DNA from: an uncultured Muribaculaceae bacterium
GTDB lineage: Bacteria > Bacteroidota > Bacteroidia > Bacteroidales > Muribaculaceae
Direction of reading: 5' to 3'
NCBI GenBank assembly: GCA_947632485.1
Contig: CANRPJ010000027.1
Coordinates: forward strand, 1-40,530
DNA: 40,530 nt
Of this stretch, positions 40,424 to 40,530 are shown one piece after another. The translations under genes and the position numbers were made by a program. Each line of letters begins with the position of its first letter. The stretch's first letter is position 1. Under the pieces are notes generated by a model that saw nothing but the letters and a program-made list of their open reading frames with translations, ran no database searches and was not told the DNA's origin.

Positions 40424-40471
40424 AAAAAAAAGGAGCCCCGGGATCAGCTGGTAGGCTGAAGCCGGGGCTCC
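40424..40471 (-). terminator. Strong intrinsic terminator of the rRNA operon
   Basis: GGAGCCCCGG (40432-40441) and CCGGGGCTCC (40462-40471) pair fully, with an inner CAGC/GCTG extension. On the minus strand the hairpin is followed by a run of eight Ts (40424-40431). It lies directly after the 5S rRNA end. Confidence 0.9.
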
Positions 40472-40477
40472 GGATTG

Positions 40478-40530
40478 TAAGGCGGCGATTACCTGCTCTC
40501 CCGCTTTCGCAGTACCATCGGCGTGATGAG
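40478..40530 (-). rRNA. rrf: 5S ribosomal RNA, 3' part, cut by window edge
   Basis: The minus strand reads CGCCGATGGTACTGC followed by GGGAGAGCAGGT and CGCCGCC, the conserved 3' half of Bacteroidetes 5S rRNA; CGCCGATGGTACTGC is the phylum-typical stretch. Only about the last 50 bases are in the window; 23S and 16S would lie to the right. The exact 3' end is approximate. Confidence 0.88.

Noticed and set aside
40489..40530. A short minus-strand open frame ending in TAA (LITPMVLRKRESR)
   Set aside because: The sequence is the conserved 3' part of 5S rRNA followed by a strong terminator, so it is not coding.

Overview
The window looks like the chromosome of a gut Bacteroidales bacterium, most likely Muribaculaceae or a close relative. 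The evidence is phylum-typical genes (GldH, DUF4230, DUF4954, Skp-like lipoprotein, a TPR/membrane/HTH regulator, T9SS-type C-terminal domains), TAnnTTTG-type -7 promoter boxes in front of several genes, few Shine-Dalgarno sequences, and a base composition near 50% GC with AT-rich islands. Genus and species cannot be fixed from sequence alone. Almost everything is on the minus strand; only the skp-hflX-DUF4954 block (28.9-32.5 kb) is on the plus strand.

Layout, left to right: the 5' end of guaA (cut by the window edge); a CPA2 antiporter with RCK_C domains; a bicistron of a C10 (streptopain-type) cysteine protease lipoprotein followed by a serpin lipoprotein; a membrane TPR-HTH regulator; then a housekeeping run on the minus strand with zapA and a coiled-coil partner, rny (RNase Y), ricT, gldH, cca-type tRNA nucleotidyltransferase and a second antiporter with Usp-like domains, several joined by ATGA-type overlaps. 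Next come lptD, an HD hydrolase coupled to ilvE, and an orphan T9SS-type C-terminal domain protein. Beyond these lie an unknown secreted protein, a decayed gene fragment, and a roughly 0.85 kb gene-free island packed with palindromes and repeats. The island is followed by rpsA, a small lipoprotein, a NYN-domain protein, and an operon in which a muramidase sits between two PepD-type dipeptidases.

The plus-strand block holds a Skp/OmpH-like lipoprotein, hflX and a DUF4954 beta-helix protein. It converges on a tandem pair of DUF4230 genes. The right end is occupied by a 2092-residue secreted protein made of 19 chitobiase/hexosaminidase-C-terminal-like (CHB_HEX_C) repeats and a T9SS-type tail. 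At the extreme right edge are the 3' end of a 5S rRNA on the minus strand and its strong terminator, so an rRNA operon lies just outside.

The most interesting items are the giant repeat protein, whose last nine repeats form a period-three super-repeat; the protease-serpin bicistron with a composition break inside the protease gene; the palindromic repeat island, whose copies differ by changes that keep hairpins paired; and the dipeptidase-muramidase-dipeptidase operon. No CRISPR array, insertion sequence, prophage or tRNA gene was found.
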